Origin: Polaribacter reichenbachii
GTDB taxonomy: Bacteria > Bacteroidota > Bacteroidia > Flavobacteriales > Flavobacteriaceae
Direction: 5' to 3'
DNA: 64,000 nucleotides
NCBI RefSeq assembly: GCF_001975665.1
Contig: NZ_CP019419.1
Span: 868,001 to 932,000, forward strand
Below, piece after piece: positions 62,461 to 64,000 of the stretch. The notes beneath the pieces are model-generated. The model worked only from the letters and a program-made list of their open reading frames with translations. It did no database searches and had not been told where the DNA came from. Positions within the stretch are counted from its first letter, which is position 1; each line of letters begins with the position of its first letter. A program made the position numbers and the translations under genes.

Positions 62461-63433
62461 GAAATTCCAACGGCAAAATCTGCGTTCATTTTCAACCATT
62501 ATGTTACAATTAATGGAAAAACCAGATGTAATGCTTAAAACGATGCCTTTTAAATTACTAAAAGCAAATTGGTGGAAAAGTAAGGAGTTTCCAAATGCAA
62601 AATACCCATATCGTTTATTTAGACAAAAAAAGGAATTAGAAGGTGAAACTGGTAATGAATGGGTTTTTACAGAATTGGTGAAATTTTATCAGCTTTGGAG
62701 CGATGTAAAAGGGACAAGAATTGATACCAAAACTACAGATATAGACATACAAGCTGATGCTTATGTAGATGGTAAAAAAATGTATTTGATTTTAAATAAT
62801 ATGGAAACTTCAGCACAAACACTAAATCTAAATATTTTAAATCTAGATAAAAACAATATTAAATCGATTACAGCCAAACATTTATATGAGGTGAATGAAT
62901 TGCCTATTCTTGATTAAAGCAAGCTTGATAAAAACCTTAAAGAAATAAAAATAGGTAAAGAAGCAACTATCATTTTAACTTACGAATTTAAAAACAAGGT
63001 TAAGATTGATGAAATATCAAAAGAAACAAAAATTTATGCAGATACTTATTTGCAAAAAATAGAAGCTGACAAAGTAAATTCTTTTCAATTTAAAACTTCT
63101 GAACTTAAAAGAGGAAAATATGGTGAGTTAGTAATACGTTTAGGAATTGGGCGAGAGCATCCAAAAAATAATAGTGATTTTGTATACCCAGAAATATATT
63201 TTAATGGTACTAAAATTAATGTTCCAAAAGACTGGAGAGGTTATGACCAAAATACAAGAAAACGTTTCTTTGGTGTTTTAGAAATACCTGTTCCTTATCA
63301 TTTAATCGATAACAATAAAACTTACAATAAAGTTGATATTACTTTCTCTAATAATGGTGGTTTTATAAGTAGTGTTGTTTTACAAAAGTTCGATTTTACA
63401 ATAGATTTAAAAAGAACCAAAACTCCATTTTAG
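62461..63433 (+). pseudogene. C-terminal fragment of a GH86 beta-agarase/porphyranase with a nonsense codon
   Basis: One frame reads from about 62462: NLRSFSTIMLQLMEKPDVML, KTMPFKLLKANWW, PYRLFRQKKELEGETGNEWV, then FTELVKFYQLWSDVKGTRID, which I recognise as the end of the GH86 catalytic barrel, followed by beta-sandwich sequence. A single in-frame TAA at 62915-62917 (after NELPILD) splits it; the same frame continues SKLDKNLKEIKIGKEATIIL to KRTKTPF at 63433. The upstream catalytic part is deleted: an in-frame TAG lies at 62459, next to the end of the previous gene. Read as two ORFs, the pieces are 62501-62917 and 63050-63433. It shows that the locus once carried an agar- or porphyran-cleaving enzyme. 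Confidence 0.68.
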
Positions 63434-63588
63434 AATCTTAGTCATAAATAAAGTTACAAACAGACTGTATAAAATCTAAACATTTCTAATTATTTAAGCA
63501 ATTGTAAAATCTAATTCTAAATTCGAACTTACCTTTTAGATTATTTTTAATAATTTGCTTTTTATTAAGATGATAACTAAAAAAATGT

Positions 63589-64000
63589 ATGAAATTTAAT
63601 GATATTAATAATAATCATTACTTAACAAATAAATACTTTCTTGGTTTTTTATTGCTTTTTCTGGGCTGTACTTTTAAACATTACAGTCAAGATAAAAAGG
63701 TGAAAGACCCTTTATATAATAAGGCATTATCATTAAAATTTAGCAATCAAGACAGTGCAATTTATTATTTTAAAAAAGGTTACAATCTAAGAATTGCTCA
63801 AAAAGACACTGTTGGTGCCATACAACAATTAATGGGCCTTTCTGATTTATATTCGCACAAACTCAATTACGAAAAGTCTTATGATGGCTATTGGAAAGCA
63901 CTTTTATTAGCAGAAAAATCTAATGATTCTATCTCTAAATCTAAAATTTATATTGGTTTAGGTTGGTTATACAGCTTTTATAAAAGAGATAAAAAGGCGA
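63589..64000 (+). CDS. TPR-repeat lipoprotein or sensor (partial, C-terminus off window)
   Basis: ATG 63589 opens a frame that runs to the window edge, 137 residues so far. It has a signal/lipobox LGFLLLFLGCTFKHY, then helical repeats with TPR spacing (KALSLKFSNQDSAIYYFKKG, YNLRIAQKDTVGAIQQLMGL, YEKSYDGYWKALLLAEKS). In Bacteroidota such N-termini often precede a membrane helix and a HTH or kinase domain (SusR- or LuxR-like regulators), so it may be a second regulator of the locus. The rest is not visible. Confidence 0.7.
   Translation, partial: MKFNDINNNHYLTNKYFLGFLLLFLGCTFKHYSQDKKVKDPLYNKALSLKFSNQDSAIYYFKKGYNLRIAQKDTVGAIQQLMGLSDLYSHKLNYEKSYDGYWKALLLAEKSNDSISKSKIYIGLGWLYSFYKRDKKA

Overview
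This window is a chromosome segment of a marine-type Bacteroidota, most likely a Flavobacteriaceae close to Polaribacter or its relatives. The evidence is strongly AT-rich DNA, SusC/SusD pairs, type IX secretion sorting domains, a hybrid two-component system with AraC output, promoter -7 boxes of the Bacteroidota form TAnnTTTG, and lipoprotein-rich glycan machinery. No rRNA, tRNA, CRISPR array or insertion sequence was seen.

Layout. (1) 1-4587, minus strand: a DUF4212 protein, a Na+/solute symporter, acetyl-CoA synthetase and a truncated Gfo/Idh/MocA oxidoreductase, i.e. acetate uptake and activation. (2) 5063-11147: a uronate operon (mannonate oxidoreductase-like SDR, UxuA, KduI, KduD-like SDR, DUF4861 lipoprotein) divergent from a LacI regulator, with two palindromic operator candidates between them; it funnels hexuronates and unsaturated uronates to KDG. 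(3) 11307-23185: a stress island with four tandem-domain universal stress proteins, a flavin split-barrel protein, CbpA/CbpM chaperones, a PAS histidine kinase with a receiver-CRP/FNR regulator, a baeRF-like protein, an ATP-cone/Mrr-like nuclease, a small lipoprotein and a TauE permease. Seven promoters here share one architecture: an FNR-like box TGAY-N4-RTCA followed after exactly 23 bp by a TAnnTTTG-like -7 box. One of them appears to drive a roughly 255-nt small RNA or leader that ends in a strong intrinsic terminator just before a usp gene.

(4) 23613 to about 63433: a large polysaccharide utilization locus. It contains an HTCS regulator, GH29, a sulfatase, GH16, a Cys-rich glycan-binding lipoprotein, three consecutive GH2 enzymes, an uncharacterised lipoprotein, a lactonase, two GH43 enzymes, an FN3 lipoprotein, a beta-helix T9SS protein, a second T9SS protein, an ASPIC/VCBS lipoprotein, a PKD/CBM lipoprotein, SusD, SusC and an orphan TonB-plug lipoprotein. 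The enzyme set (GH16 + GH2 + GH29 + sulfatase, plus a decayed GH86 remnant) points to a sulfated red-algal galactan of the agar/porphyran type, with GH43s for side chains or a second glycan; this substrate is inference. Nine intergenic sites across the locus carry two CAWATG-like hexamers exactly 21 bp apart, a good candidate for the HTCS AraC-domain operator.

(5) 61618-63433 holds gene debris: a decayed C-terminal piece of a YyaL/DUF255 thioredoxin-like gene, a small intact secreted protein, and a C-terminal GH86 agarase/porphyranase fragment with a nonsense codon. The window ends inside a TPR lipoprotein gene.
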